DNA of 64,000 bases from Aricia agestis (Eukaryota > Arthropoda > Insecta > Lepidoptera > Lycaenidae). This document shows positions 41,880 through 53,279 of this stretch, piece by piece. A program made the translations under genes and the position numbers. How positions within the stretch are numbered: the first letter of the stretch is position 1; each line of letters starts with the position of its first letter. Where the stretch lies: positions 27,682,001 through 27,746,000 of the forward strand of contig NC_056428.1 in the NCBI RefSeq assembly GCF_905147365.1, read 5' to 3'. The notes under the pieces were generated by a model. It saw nothing but the letters and a program-made list of their open reading frames with translations. It was not told where the DNA came from and did no database searches.

Positions 41880-42600
41880 GTAGGATACTAATAATAATTA
41901 TGAATCCTGAAAATGTATGAAACCAAATTAGTTAGATTGTTTATTCAAGCTAAGCACTTTCGAAATAAAGGAATAGAAGTCACCCAAATAAATAGTAGGT
42001 ATCTAAGTAGGTAGGTATACCTACCAGGGAATATATCAATATTGGATATTGTATGTTTCAGACGAAGTATTAGTCAATTAGACCAAGACCGATTAATTTT
42101 TAAAACAAAAAAAAATTATAGAAGGATGAAACCCATTAGAATAGGAGGAGAATATTATTATAAAAATTAAGAGAAAAATAATTTACGGAAGGTCGGGAAG
42201 GGTGTGGGGGGGGGGAGGTTTTAAGGGCAAAAATGGTTCATCGCGATTTCCGGCAAAACTAATAGGTATTCCTATGAAAATCGATTTATAATATTCTCCT
42301 CCTTTTCAAATGGTTTCATCCTACTATTTCTTTTATTATTTTTGAAGGTATCTTACACTGGTCTAAATAGTCATAGAAGCATATAATAATGTTGTAAATA
42401 GATAATTAATTGTAAAAACTTAAATCTAAAATATACCTTTATTGGGACCAATGTACTTACTTATTAATTTTTAGGACCTAAATTATTATAGTAGGTAGGT
42501 ACTAGGGCTGCAACTCGCTACTCTTAATAATATTATATCACCGCATAATATTTTGTGATTGTTAGCTAATAATAAAATTTTAAATTATTCTTAGTCCATA
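41880..42600. other. Intergenic DNA 3' of tll
   Basis: It contains a near-inverted pair around AGGATGAAACCCATTAGAATAGGAGGAGAATATTAT (42123-42157) and ATATTCTCCTCCTTTTCAAATGG (42291-42313). A poly(G) run lies at about 42206-42217. No gene is seen. Confidence 0.5.
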
Positions 42601-42602
42601 TT

Positions 42603-43869
42603 GTACGGGAGCTCTAGAACATTTTTTTATTACTATCAAGCAATTTTTTGTAAGTAGCTTCATTTTGATAAGACGAACAACATTTTTATTGGCGAAAAAT
42701 CTCGAAAGTTGTAGCTAACCTCTGTTAGCTACAACTTTCCGTCTCCACGGAAAGGATTTCATACTTTGAATAATTATTGATGGTCCTAAAGCATGGACTG
42801 TTTTATTTGTAGGACAATGTTACTCTTAAATTATATGACTATTAACCTACCAACAATAAAAAAAACCGGCCAAGTGCGAGTTAGACTCGCCCATAAAGGG
42901 TTCCGCAGCAGCAATAAGGTTTATTTTTATGAAATTAAAATAAATGTTTTTGATTTATTTTTATATTTCAGTTGATTTAATGAAAGTTAAATTAAGGTTT
43001 ACCATTTATGACGTATAAAAAAACTACTTGCTAGATCTCGTTCAAACCAATTTTCGTTGGTAGTTTTTATAGTAATGTACATTATATATATTTTTTAGAA
43101 TTATCATACTTTAGAAGTATTAGGGGGGACACACATTTTACCACTTTGGAAGAGTCTCTCTCGCAAACTATCCAGGTTAGAAAAAAATTTACTAGAAACC
43201 TCAATATGATTTTTAAAGACCTATCCATAGATACCCCACACGCATAGCTTAGATGAAAAAAAAATTGTTTCAGTTATACCTATGGGGACCCCTAAAATTT
43301 TTAGTAATTTTTCCATTTTTGTATCACAATCTAAATGCGGTTCACAGACTACATCTAATTACCAAGTTCCAATAGTATAGCTCGTATAGTTTCGGAGAAA
43401 AGTGGCTGTAACATACGGACGGACAGACAGACAGACAGACAGACATGACGAATCTATAAGGGTTCCGTTTTTACCATTTGGCTACGGGACCCTAAAAATC
43501 TGCTTGTTAGGGTTCCGTCTTAGGGTTCAGTAGTCAACTAAGTTTTGTTGACTACGGAATCCTATAACGGAACCCTAACGAGCTGATTTTTTGTAATATT
43601 GATAGTAGGTTATTAGTTATATAATTTAAGAGTAACATCGTCCTACAAATAAAACCAATGATATTCTATGTTACTAACGTAACAATAAAACAGTCTATAT
43701 TTTAGGACCATCAAATCAAAGTATGATATCCTTTCTATCTCTGACTTTCTATCTCTACCACTTTCTAGATTTTTCGCCAACAAAAATATTGTTCGTCTTA
43801 TCAAAATGAAGTTACTCACAAAAAATCAGCTTGATAGTAATAAAAAAGAAATTTCTAGGGCTCCCGTAC
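42603..43869. mobile_element. 1.27-kb element with ~250-bp inverted ends
   Basis: The ends GTACGGGAGCTCTAGAA and TTTCTAGGGCTCCCGTAC continue into arms that share TTCATTTTGATAAGACGAAC and TTGTAGGACAATGTTACTC. The centre is filled by a TACGGAACCC-family repeat. No transposase frame is visible. The 10012-10700 repeat is a shorter relative. Confidence 0.78.
42865..43495 (+). repeat. Divergent TACGGAACCC-family repeat inside the 42603 element
   Basis: It begins CCGGCCAAGTGCGAGTTAGAC, has a GGACAGACAGACAGACAG tract near 43420 and ends TTTGGCTACGGGACCCTAAA. The middle differs from the other copies. Confidence 0.65.
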
Positions 43870-44114
43870 TAATAGTATTTTTAATACTTGCAAATGCACT
43901 TAATTTATCTAGTGCTACGAATAATAAAAGTTAAAACTAAGGAAGTTTACAGTTTATATGTGTCTTTGTACCGATTCTACAAAATGTGACCCGAATTTTG
44001 TGTTGTTAATTGTCACTTCTACATAATATAACAACTTGTTATATTTTTTAGGTAAGCTTTATTTTGTCAATTTGAATGTTATGTATCGTAACTAGGTATT
44101 GCCATATTATTTTA

Positions 44115-44425
44115 GGTTGGGTTGCACCAATTAACTTTAACCATAACTTTAACTATAACTACAGTGCAAAATGTCAAATCTTTGGTGAAAGTTAAATATG
44201 GCGTCCAAGGACGCCATATTTAACCTCCGCTCATACGTATACCTGAAAATTTACTATGTTTTACAGTGTTATATTTTTCCTGTCGATTTTTACGGATAAT
44301 TCAATTTTTTGTACCCTCAATCCTGTTACCTGTAGCTTCAATAAAAAAAATAAACGCAACAGACATCTGTAAATTTCTCCATTCCATAACTTTAACTTTA
44401 ACCACGCCTCTGGTGCAACCCAGCC
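44115..44425. mobile_element. GGTTGCACCA-family MITE with internal insertion
   Basis: The ends are GGTTGGGTTGCACCAATTAAC and TCTGGTGCAACCCAGCC, flanked by TA. It contains the palindrome AAATATGGCGTCCAAGGACG...ATTT at 44194-44222. About 170 bp of unrelated AT-rich sequence appears to interrupt it. Confidence 0.75.
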
Positions 44426-44503
44426 TAAGTGTGCGAAAAGAACCAAATTCAAAACGATTGAAGTATGAGTACCAACGATTAAGTTACGTTTCCTTCGTTT
44501 TTA

Positions 44504-44955
44504 GGGTTCCGTACCCAAAGGGTAAAAACGGGACCCTATTACTGAGACTTCGATGTCTGTCCGTCTGTCTGTCTGTCTCCAGGCTGTATCTCAAGAACCA
44601 CTATAGCTAGACTAATGCAATTTTCACAGATTGTGTAATTGTGTATATCTGTTGCCGCTATAACAACCAATACTAAAAACAAAATAAAGTTAATATTAAA
44701 ATTTAAGGGAGGCTCCCATGCAACAAATGTGATTTTTTTTAGCCTTTTTGGCTCGTAATCCACAATGGCAGCATGCAGACACTTGAAATATTCACAAAAT
44801 CCTCAATAATATGTGTAGGTACTTTAATATTTAATACTTAATAAAATTAAGATAACATAAATAATTAAGGGGGCAAAAAACATTTTTTTTCCCTACTTTT
44901 GCTTTATAGTACGGAACCCTTCGTGCGCGAGTCCGACTCGCACTTGGGCGATTTT
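44504..44955 (-). repeat. TACGGAACCC-family repeat
   Basis: It runs from AGGGTTCCGTACCCAAAGGG to CGAGTCCGACTCGCACTTGG. It is one of the best-preserved copies. Confidence 0.82.
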
Positions 44956-45644
44956 ATTTTCATTTTCCTCATTCATTAGGTGGTTCATTTGGGCTGATGC
45001 TTCAGTTTCGAAATATCGGCTGTCATTTAATTTTGTTTTTGATCAGTAGGTTTATGTTAATCGTCTTATAACAGCTTTATTTTCTTAAATTACCTAACAT
45101 TCTACCATTTCTACCCTATAATAATTTCAAAACATGTCGAATTCACCATTGATATAGGTAAATATTTAAAAAAAATTGGTTGTCGGTCCGTACGTTTACC
45201 TACTTACTAATTTATCGCATTTTAGACAAAATTTTTATTATTGGGTCTTACTGTAAATAAAGTTCTGTTGAAATATTATGTAGTTGGTACTTATAAATAA
45301 TATATAATATTTATAATACAATGTACTTATTATTTTAATTAAACAATTGATATAATTTCCTCGTGTTCGGGTCTTTTTGCTTCTAATCATTGAGTCGTCA
45401 ATATTTGATCCATTAAAAGTAAATCATTGTAGAATTATTACTGTTTAGTCGAGGTGTTGATTTGGTGTTAAGGTAATCAGTAGCGGATTTACACTAGGGG
45501 CAGTCGGGGTTGCCGGTTGGTGCCCAGGGCTTTAAATTTTCCAGGGCGGCAAAATTTTGAAAGTAGAAGAAATTATAAGTGCTATCAAAATATTTGAATA
45601 GATTTTTTTTTCATTATTATTAATTAAGTATATTATACTAGCTG

Positions 45645-45967
45645 TCCCGACTCCCGGCAAACGTTTCTTTGCCATATAAAGTATTTCGCCCGTATCATTT
45701 TATTGAAGTGACTAAATAAGTTTGTCACCATGGCAGCATCCATCACTACGAGTATCCCGTCGCACAAACTATGATCGCCGTCAGTCTCGAGTCTCGACTC
45801 TCGAGTTGTAATAATTTACTATTATTTATTCAACAAATGCACTTATCAATATAATAAGTACCCAGTAGCCGATTCTCAGACCCACTAAATATGCATATAA
45901 AATTTGGTTAAAATCAGTAAAGCCGTTTCGGAGGAGTACGCGGCCTAACATTGTGACACGAGAATTT
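45645..45967 (-). mobile_element. Helitron-like repeat
   Basis: It begins ACTAGCTGTCCCGACTCCCG and continues with GGTTAAAATCAGTAAAGCCG. A CTCGAGTCTCGACTCTCGAG palindrome lies inside. It ends where the next MITE inserted. Confidence 0.55.
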
Positions 45968-45969
45968 TA

Positions 45970-46228
45970 TACAGTGTGTACCAAAATAAGTGATAATACT
46001 TTAGGGTGTGTACGTGTTCCTTGTAGAGAGTTCACTGTGAAAGTAGCAGCACTGAAAGACCAATTTTTTTTTTCACTTTTGTATGTGGAAACTCCTGACG
46101 GGCTCTTGCCCATATACAAGTGAAAAAAAAATTTTCGTCTTTCAGAGCTGCTACTTTCACAGTGAACTCTCTACAAGGAACACGTACACACCCTAAAGTA
46201 TTATCACTTATTTTTGTTACAAACTGTA
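45970..46228. mobile_element. Mariner-type foldback MITE with TA duplication
   Basis: The ends TACAGTGTGTACCAAAATAA and TTTTTGTTACAAACTGTA flank arms of about 110 bp that share GTACGTGTTCCTTGTAGAG. TA lies at 45968-45969 and 46229-46230. Half-copies occur at 16517, 39697 and 48782. Confidence 0.82.
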
Positions 46229-46859
46229 TAAAAGATTTATTTGATATTTTAGGAAATTCGACTCATGTAATATATATTTGTCAAATTGAAACGTTGTAAG
46301 TACTTAAATCATAATTTTAACACGAAGTCCTAAGTACCTAATAGTTGCACTGAACTCCGAAGGCGTAGAGCTATACCTAATTGTTACCTAGTAGGTTAAT
46401 ATAATATAACGATTAAACCACAGAACTTTACAAATATTTGTGGCACCATAGTCATTTTTTATCTTATCATTATCTAAACGTTAATAATATTTTCATAAAC
46501 TTTTAAGTCTTTAACTTAAATGTGATGAAACAACTGGAAGAGGTTATAACATAATTTTGAAACATTAACGAATACCGGCCAAAATTGACCGTTTACGGTT
46601 ATCGTTAAAATGTGACATCATTTTAACCATTGCTAAAATGGTGCAATCCATTATTGACTAAACCAGAGATTTGACTGTTGTTTTGACATTTTCTAATCGT
46701 TAAAGTTAAATGGTGCAACTCAATAAGTAAAAATTTATTCTAATTAATTTAATTGATTCAAAATGTTATAACATATTTTATAACTACACATTTCAATAAT
46801 GGAGCGGAAATTTTTCAGTGCCAAGGGCACCAAAAGTTTAAATCCGGCCCTGATGATAC

Positions 46860-48000
46860 TAATTGTTCTGTGTAAGTTAATAAACTCTGTGTTATACTGA
46901 AGGATTTTATTTATTTTTAACATAAATTATGTATGTATAATGTATATGTTACCGTTAGAATGCAGAATACGTTAATGTGCACATTACCTAGGTAATCTGC
47001 AGATACCCTGATACCATTCGTTAAAATGTGTTAAATAAAAAAGCTTACCTATATTTGCAATTATTAGCTAGTTAGTTAGCTACTAGAAATTGTTTATTTC
47101 TAAAACGTATAATATAATAAAGTATATTTTTGCCATATAAAAATTTAAATCACGTGATATCCGCAGGCCGAGTTTGTAGCCGCCCGTGAAATAATGTCGT
47201 CGCCAAACAAACCCGAAACCGTTGTCATGACATGTGTGTGCATCGTCCTTATTGTGTCTAAATCCTCGATTAATCTCCAACTTTTATGAGCTTTTGTTAA
47301 CTCCCTTTCAACAATTTTTTCAGCGTTCGGAATCAACAATACAAAAAATATGCAAAAACAAAATGTGCTTTCGGCCTATGCACCAGAGTCGTTATTGCAA
47401 CGCACGATGTTCTTAACTTGAATTTGGTATTTTGCACTCTATGCATAAGTCTGTTAAGTGCCAATTTCTTTGGCCCGTCATCAAAAGTGACTGCCCGCAT
47501 TAACTTCTAGAGTTTAGTCTTTCGGTCATGTCAGTCAATTGTATTGTCATATTGACATAATAGCTATGCCATCCCCGCGGATTTATTGGTTGAGGGCTGA
47601 TGAAAGTCACCACTATTTTTTGACAAATGATTCTTTCGTCTCCCTCTTCACATTTGGACTCCCAATGAGCAACAGAGACAGCGGATAAAATGCGAAAATG
47701 AATAGCGTACTTAACGGAATATGGCCCGATTATTGAGTGAAATGATGTTATAATAAATATTAGACTATAAAGCCAACTCTTATGAATTGTCACGTTGTAG
47801 GGTTGGAGCTCAGAATACAGATTGTTCTGTATTCTGAGGGTTGGAGCCTGGAGGATAACGACTGACGATGACAAATTTAAAGAGCGCGACGGTATAAATA
47901 ATATTATAATACTTACATACATTCTATCTCTATACATATTATAAAACAAAGTTGCTTTTTTCCCTCATGTCCCTTTGTCCCCTTTAATCTTTAAAACTAC
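46860..48000. other. Apparently unique intergenic DNA 3' of tll
   Basis: At 47130-47700 the sequence is free of recognised repeats and less AT-rich. A hairpin pairs TCAGAATACAGA with TCTGTATTCTGA at 47810-47838. No protein-like frame is evident on either strand. It is a possible conserved regulatory block, by exclusion only. Confidence 0.35.
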
Positions 48001-48004
48001 GCAA

Positions 48005-48740
48005 CGGATTTTGATGATTATTTCAGTGTTAGATAGTCCATTTATCGAGGAAGGCTATATTTTATCACGCTATGACTAATGGGAGCGAAGAAATAGAGGA
48101 AAATGTGGAAAAAACGGGGAAAATTATATTTTGAAAGGGCTAACTTGAACGCGCTAATCTCAGGAACTACTGGTCCGATTTGAAAAATTATTTCAGTGTT
48201 AGATAGCCCATTTATTAAGGAAGGCTATAGGCCAGAGATCACCAAATGGCGGACCGCGGTCCGCATCCGGACCGCAGCCGACCCATTGTGTGCGGACCAA
48301 GTATTTTCGAAGATGAACTTCGTTAAAAATACATTTCAGTCTCGACATAAGTTTGTCAAGACTGAAATTTATTTTTAATGAAAATTAAAATTATATCTGA
48401 TGAACATAAGTAGCTTACACCAATTTCACTCCAAACATCAGAGAGATAATAAGCTACAAAAAATGACACTTTTCTCATTGATATATATTAAATACCATTA
48501 AATACTTTTGTAATTTCCGTAATTAAATTTGTTTTATACTAAATAAAATGTGAAGGTCATTTCATTTCTTAAAATGGACCTCGAGCAAAACTTATTGGTG
48601 ACCCCTGCTATAGTCTATATTTTATCAAGCTAAGACTAATATAAAGGAGAATGTGTAAAAAACGGGGGAAATTATTTGAAACGGATTATCTCGCGAACTC
48701 CTGCAGCAATTTTTATGTTATTTGGCATAGATAAGAAGTA
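48005..48740 (+). repeat. Copy of the 21335-type tandem repeat, interrupted by a hAT MITE
   Basis: It contains GAACGCGCTAATCTCAGGAA, TTTCAGTGTTAGATAGTCCA and AGAGGAAAATGTGGAAAAAA. The unit resumes after 48607 with TATATTTTATCAAGCTAAGA. Confidence 0.75.
48233..48607. mobile_element. hAT-type MITE, 375 bp
   Basis: The left end is CAGAGATCACCAAATGGCGG and the right end TTATTGGTGACCCCTG, giving CAGRGRTCACCAA on both sides. The flanking octamers CTATAGGC (48225-48232) and CTATAGTC (48608-48615) match at 7 of 8. The left interior has a GC-rich GGACCGCGGTCCG palindrome. Confidence 0.85.
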
Positions 48741-48781
48741 GACCATGTGAATGATCATAGGCTATCGATTTTAATCATTTT

Positions 48782-48966
48782 TTCGGTGGCTATATATTTT
48801 TTCACTTTTGTTTGGTGAAACTCGTGACGCTCGCGGCTCGGGTCCTTGCCCATACAAAAGTGAAAAAAAATCGTCTTTCAGAGCTGCTACTTTCACAGCG
48901 AACTCTCTACAAGAAACACGTACACACCCTAACGTATTATCACTTATTTTTGTTACACACTGTATA
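48782..48966. repeat. ACAGTGTGTA family partial MITE
   Basis: It shares CTGCTACTTTCACAGCGAAC and GTATTATCACTTATTTTTG with 45970-46228, but one outer arm is missing. A hairpin around TTTTTTCACTTTTGT/ACAAAAGTGAAAAAAA is retained. Confidence 0.75.
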
Positions 48967-49074
48967 TTGAAACTTCCTATCAATTTTTTTTTATATAAGA
49001 TTGCCAGTGTTATTTATAGAATAAAAAATATACATAACATTTTTTTTAAATGTTATGTATATTTGATGAAAATT

Positions 49075-49312
49075 GAAAACAAGAGAGGAGATAAGACACT
49101 GCCTTGCGGGACACCGGCGAAAACATAGCTCCAAGTTGACGATGTGTGGTCAATTTTGATACGCTGCCGGCGTCCCTGAAGGAAACTACGGAACCACTTG
49201 AGCACGATAGGAGATAGGTTGAGTGAGTTGAGTAGAAGTAATAGTATATCGTGATCTACGGAGTTGAAGGCATTGCTTAAGTCTAAGAGCGTGAGTATAG
49301 TTAAATGATGAC
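49075..49312 (-). pseudogene. LINE reverse-transcriptase fragment, minus strand
   Basis: The minus strand reads open for about 75 codons. It includes LDLSNAFNSVDHDIL (reverse-transcriptase motif A, with the first catalytic Asp of LDLS) and GVPQGSVLSPLLF (motif B). In between are WFRSFLQGRRQRI and SYVFAGVPQG, typical of CR1/Jockey-like non-LTR elements. Motif C (YADD) and the rest of ORF2 are absent, so it is a short remnant. No start or stop codon is meaningful. Confidence 0.88.
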
Positions 49313-49319
49313 CGAATAT

Positions 49320-50080
49320 GAAGTTTTATATTTGTTTTTCTTATGCTCATTGCCGAGCCACTATAATAATTATAAAATAAAGAAAACTATTGATAAATTC
49401 ATTGAATGTTGATTTAAATTACAAAATAAGTTGAAGGCTTGGCTTGAATGTGATCTGAAAACTTTTTACGATAGATATATTGCATGGCTATGCAATATTT
49501 TGCTTGGCTCCTTTTTACATTTAATGTTTTGGTGGGATTTCATTTCTTTTTTTAAGGTTTCTTTTCTTTTCAGTTCACGTTAAAACTTTTCTGTACTTAG
49601 CTTAGCACCCATTCTCTATCTCTAGGTATATATTCTAGGTCGTAAAATTAATTGATAATAACAGGTAGGTACTTCTACAAAGTACAAATTCTATGACGAT
49701 AGCCCAATAACTTTTGAACTTTCAGGAGGTTATTCGTGCACCGATGTTACTTTCGATTGAGTATTACGACCTATCCCGGATTTTTTTAAACCATAATAAT
49801 TATACTCCGCAAACAAGCGATACCGCGACATAAAGGGAGTGCTACACCATCTATCGAGCGGGTAATAGAGTGTATATCGTAATTCGCAGTTCTGATTTCA
49901 TTTAATTTTAATCGAATTTAGTTAAATTAGTTTCATTGTTAACTTTGTTAACACTATTTTTCCTTTAGTACGTAAAATAATTATTAAGAAGTCGAAACTC
50001 ATGTTTAATGTTCAAAGCCACAAACATAAAAATATTTTCTTTTATATTTATAATAAAGTTATATTATACTTTTCAGTTTT
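49320..50080. other. Intergenic DNA
   Basis: No gene or repeat boundary was recognised. Confidence 0.5.
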
Positions 50081-50081
50081 T

Positions 50082-50515
50082 AGGGTTTTCCCGTTTTCAT
50101 CCTTGCCCAAAGGATGAAAACGGGAGTCTATTCCTAATGAGTCTAGACTTCGCTGTCTGTCTGTCGTCCGTCCGTGTGTCACGAGGCTAGATCTCGAGAA
50201 CCGCAATAGCTAGATATTTTAATTTTTTACAAATTATGTACTTTTGTTGTCGCTATAAAAGGTAATAGTCCAACTAAAATAAAATAAATGATTAATCGGG
50301 GGTCTCATACAACAAACACGTTTTTTTGCCCTTTTTTGCTCTATATCCATAATGGTAAAAGTAAGGTTTTTGAAAATTTCAGAAAATACTTAATTTTATT
50401 TTAAATTTAATAATAAGTAATAAAAAGTACATAAACTTGTGATTTAAGGGGGGGCTCCCATACAAATTTACGGTACGGAACCCTAGGTACGCCAGTCCGA
50501 CTCGCACTTGACCAG
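50082..50515 (-). repeat. TACGGAACCC-family repeat, divergent
   Basis: It runs from AGGGTTTTCCCGTTTTCATCC through GTCCGTCCGTGTGTC to GCCAGTCCGACTCGCACTTG. The left end contains a small inversion around CCTTGCCCAAAGGATG. Confidence 0.75.
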
Positions 50516-50519
50516 TTTC

Positions 50520-51205
50520 ATAATTTTTCCTTTCATTGTGGATAACGACCTACCTTGTTGCCAAATTTCAAGGTTCTGAGTCTGTTGGAAGTACCTTAGA
50601 ATTTTGATGATCTGTCAGTCAGTGAGTGACAAAATGTAGTAACTTTGATCATCCATAGCTATTAAACTATTTATCGAAATGTTTTGTAATTTGGAGGTTA
50701 AGCTAGTTTTAATACTTGCTTCTAGTCACCGAAATTCTAAATCCCTAGCTTTGTTAACATCGAAGATAAAGGGGGTGTGAAAAAACCGCGAACCGCTTCG
50801 AGAAAAGTATGCTACAGCAGTGCCTTTGCTAAAAAGCTTGGCTGGAGCACTGCCGTGCTCCCAGATTTAGCACACATGGGAATTATGGGGAACTTTCTAT
50901 TCGTAATCACTTTCTTAGAATATTACCGATTTTCAGTTTAGTGCGAATTTATGCAAGGTATACTTTTATCTAATTTAAGCGGTGTATTAACTGAATTATT
51001 AAAGTGGGGTTGCAAAACTGTTACCTGTCAAATTTATTTTGAAAATGGCAGAAATTTCCAAATGTTCAGCTCGATCGACATTTCTGGTAAGGATTCGAGG
51101 GCCCCATGAGCTAGAGGGCCCCGTGGCACTGCCCCGCCTAGCCCCTTGGTAGCTACGGCACTGTAGTTTATAGTTTGGTGAAGTTGTCAACGATTTAATA
51201 TATTA
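50520..51205. other. Intergenic DNA
   Basis: No gene is seen. A short direct or inverted motif pair AAGCTTGGCTGGAGCACTGCC lies near 50833. Confidence 0.45.
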
Positions 51206-51207
51206 TA

Positions 51208-51624
51208 GGCCTCGAGATACTTACACAAAATTCTTGGTTGGGATCTGTCGGAAAAGTATGGCAAGGTGATTTTCGTGAATGGCTACTCGACGATTAGCTA
51301 TGCAAAAATTAGCCTGGTACAAATGGTTCAATTATTTTATTAAAAATTAACGTATTCGCGTCGGTATGGCGGGCTGTAAGCCGCACCCGGGTATGGGATT
51401 ACGCTTTCGCCTATTATTTTTTTCGACTATCTGAAATTATACAATCGTTCGACACTCGTTATTTTTCCGACACGTTCGATTAACGCCCACGCGTTTGGGC
51501 TGCCAGTGCGAGCGCTATGACCATCATTTTCCTTTTTGCCTTTATGTAATTATACCCCTGTAGAACCGCCAGCCTGGTACAAATGACCAAGAATTTTATC
51601 CAGTCATGTCAGTATCTCCAGGCC
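51208..51624 (-). mobile_element. ~400-bp foldback element, complete copy
   Basis: It begins GGCCTCGAGATACTTACACA and ends GTCAGTATCTCCAGGCC, complements except for two positions. The interior is the reverse complement of 25156-25556, including the ACGCGTTTGGG and GCGTCGGTATGGCGGG phrases. Confidence 0.82.
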
Positions 51625-51629
51625 CATTA

Positions 51630-52430
51630 CGTGCGTCAGCTCCACCAACTGTGAAGAAGCACCCAACATTGCGCGCCAGATTCTAAAATAGTCAAAAAAG
51701 TTTCTCTCGGCGAAATCGACTACCGTACGTGACAAAAATCTAAGCCCCCTCCCCCATCCTGTCACTGATCTCCCCTCCCCCCCTAAATAGGTCACGTAAT
51801 ATAGGTATGTTGTTCCCTAAGATTAGGTGCGGTATGCCGTATGCGTATTATTACTTGTAAGTACTATTATCTATTCTGTGGTATTATCTAAAATTTATAA
51901 TCCTCCTTTTGGTGCTATTGGGTAAATTATGGGTAAATGTAGGTTTAAAGGTCTTTGGGTAAATGTGAAAATGGCTATAAACTGGTCAAAATAAGTTTAA
52001 GTACCTAATTACTTACATAAATAGTTAGGTATAGGTAAGGATAATAATAAAGTAGGTCTGGTTCACAAACTATAAGTATAGAAATTAGAATGCTAACGCA
52101 TTCTGGTTAGGTACTTAAACAAATAACTGTGCTTTGTTTTCACTTTCTTTCCTAATTTAAATGTTTAAAATTTTTATTTTTCTGCGTGTGTGTAAATTCA
52201 CAAGTGATTCCATTATATTAAGTCTATAAGTGATTCCATGTTTAGTAAACTACCTATACAGCAATTTCAGCAATTTGGCAGCGATTGCCCGAAGGTTAAA
52301 TAGGTACCTAGGTAGATTAATATAAATGATAAGTCTGACTTTGGAATTTCGTCGTACAGCGCCATCTACAAATATATACTAGTAATCTGTGGCCATCTAT
52401 AACGTAGGTACTGTGTTCATACCATTGAGG
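51630..52430. other. Intergenic DNA
   Basis: A TCCCCTCCCCCCCTAAATAGG tract lies near 51770. Nothing else is recognised. Confidence 0.5.
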
Positions 52431-52439
52431 TACTATAGA

Positions 52440-53045
52440 CTGGAGAGAGCCTTATATCGGTGTATAAGCGTCAAAAGCGTGTAATGTTATGTCCTACTTA
52501 CTAGGACATAACAAAGGAGTCGGTCTGCATATTTCATGCAATAAAAGTGTTAATAAAGGGTTTTAGTGAACATTTAATGCTAGATATTGTTGAGTTTTGT
52601 GGTTCCGCTAAATGATAAACCATAAGAATTGTTAAAGAATGTCTCAAACACGTGGATTTAACATTAAATACGTAAGTTTTGAACAACGTTTTTTGGGCTT
52701 TTCAATCGGTATTTTCTAAGCTAAAAAGACAATTTATAAGTGAGAGTTTATAAGAGGCGTGGTTATAGTTAAAGTTAAATATGGCGTCCAAACACCCCAT
52801 ATTCTCATTTCTCATACGACATCTGCCAATTTTTCCGGTTATACTTAAGGTTAAAGTCAAAGTTAGTTGGTGCAACCCAGTTTTATTTGTGCTATATAAG
52901 GCATTAGTAGCAAAAATGTCACATCAATTAATAATTGGGCTATAAAAATTGCATAGCTTTTTGCGTGTGTTTACGGATTCTCAACATTTGAACTATAGTT
53001 AATCGATATCATGAACTATAATACTTTATCTATAGTTCATACCAT
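52440..53045 (+). repeat. Long repeat, left copy of an inverted pair
   Basis: It begins CTGGAGAGAGCCTTATATCGG and ends near AGTTAATCGATATCATG. It contains the palindrome ATGTCCTACTTACTAGGACAT. The inverted partner is at 59850-60304. A MITE (52753-52880) interrupts this copy but not the partner. Confidence 0.88.
52753..52880 (-). mobile_element. GGTTGCACCA-family MITE inside the left repeat copy
   Basis: It contains AGGCGTGGTTATAGTTAAAG, AATATGGCGTCCAAACACC and TTAGTTGGTGCAACCCAG. Comparison with 59850-60304 shows the host repeat is continuous across this site. Its left tip lacks the expected terminal GGTTGCACCA. Confidence 0.75.
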
Positions 53046-53094
53046 ATATATAAATAAGTCTATGGTTCATACCAGAGTCCATTGAGATTGTGAT

Positions 53095-53275
53095 TGAGAT
53101 AGAAAGGAGAGGTACAGTCTGGATATGGACAGACAGACAGACGGACAGGCTGAAATATCTTTGTTATCGGGTCCCGTTTTTACCCTTTGGGTAAGGAAAC
53201 AGGGAAAAATTGTCCATCTTTGTTATTATACTATGTAGTATGCTGACACGGACAAAGTCGCGGGCAACAGCTAGT
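53095..53275 (+). repeat. TACGGAACCC fragment joined to a Helitron-like end
   Basis: A GGACAGACAGACAGACGGAC tract and CCCGTTTTTACCCTTTGGGT are followed by GACAAAGTCGCGGGCAACAG and CTAGT. Confidence 0.6.
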
Positions 53276-53279
53276 AGAA

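Larger units (their letters stand above)
45478..46852. mobile_element. hAT-like element filled with nested insertions
   Basis: The left end is CAGTAGCGGATTTACACTAG and the right end TTTAAATCCGGCCCTG, a degenerate CAGNGCCGGATTTA terminal pair. No matching 8-bp duplication was seen. Inside lie a Helitron-like piece (45645-45967), a foldback MITE (45970-46228) and a worn GGTTGCACCA-family fragment (about 46590-46720). Confidence 0.55.

Noticed and set aside
42603..43869. Autonomous DNA transposon with long inverted repeats
   Set aside because: The interior is a dispersed repeat and contains no transposase frame, so only a non-autonomous element is supported.
47500..47949. 149-codon open frame on the minus strand
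   Set aside because: It is the longest frame apart from tll and the transposase, but it has no recognisable domain, no splice or promoter context, and a mixed composition that would allow chance openness.
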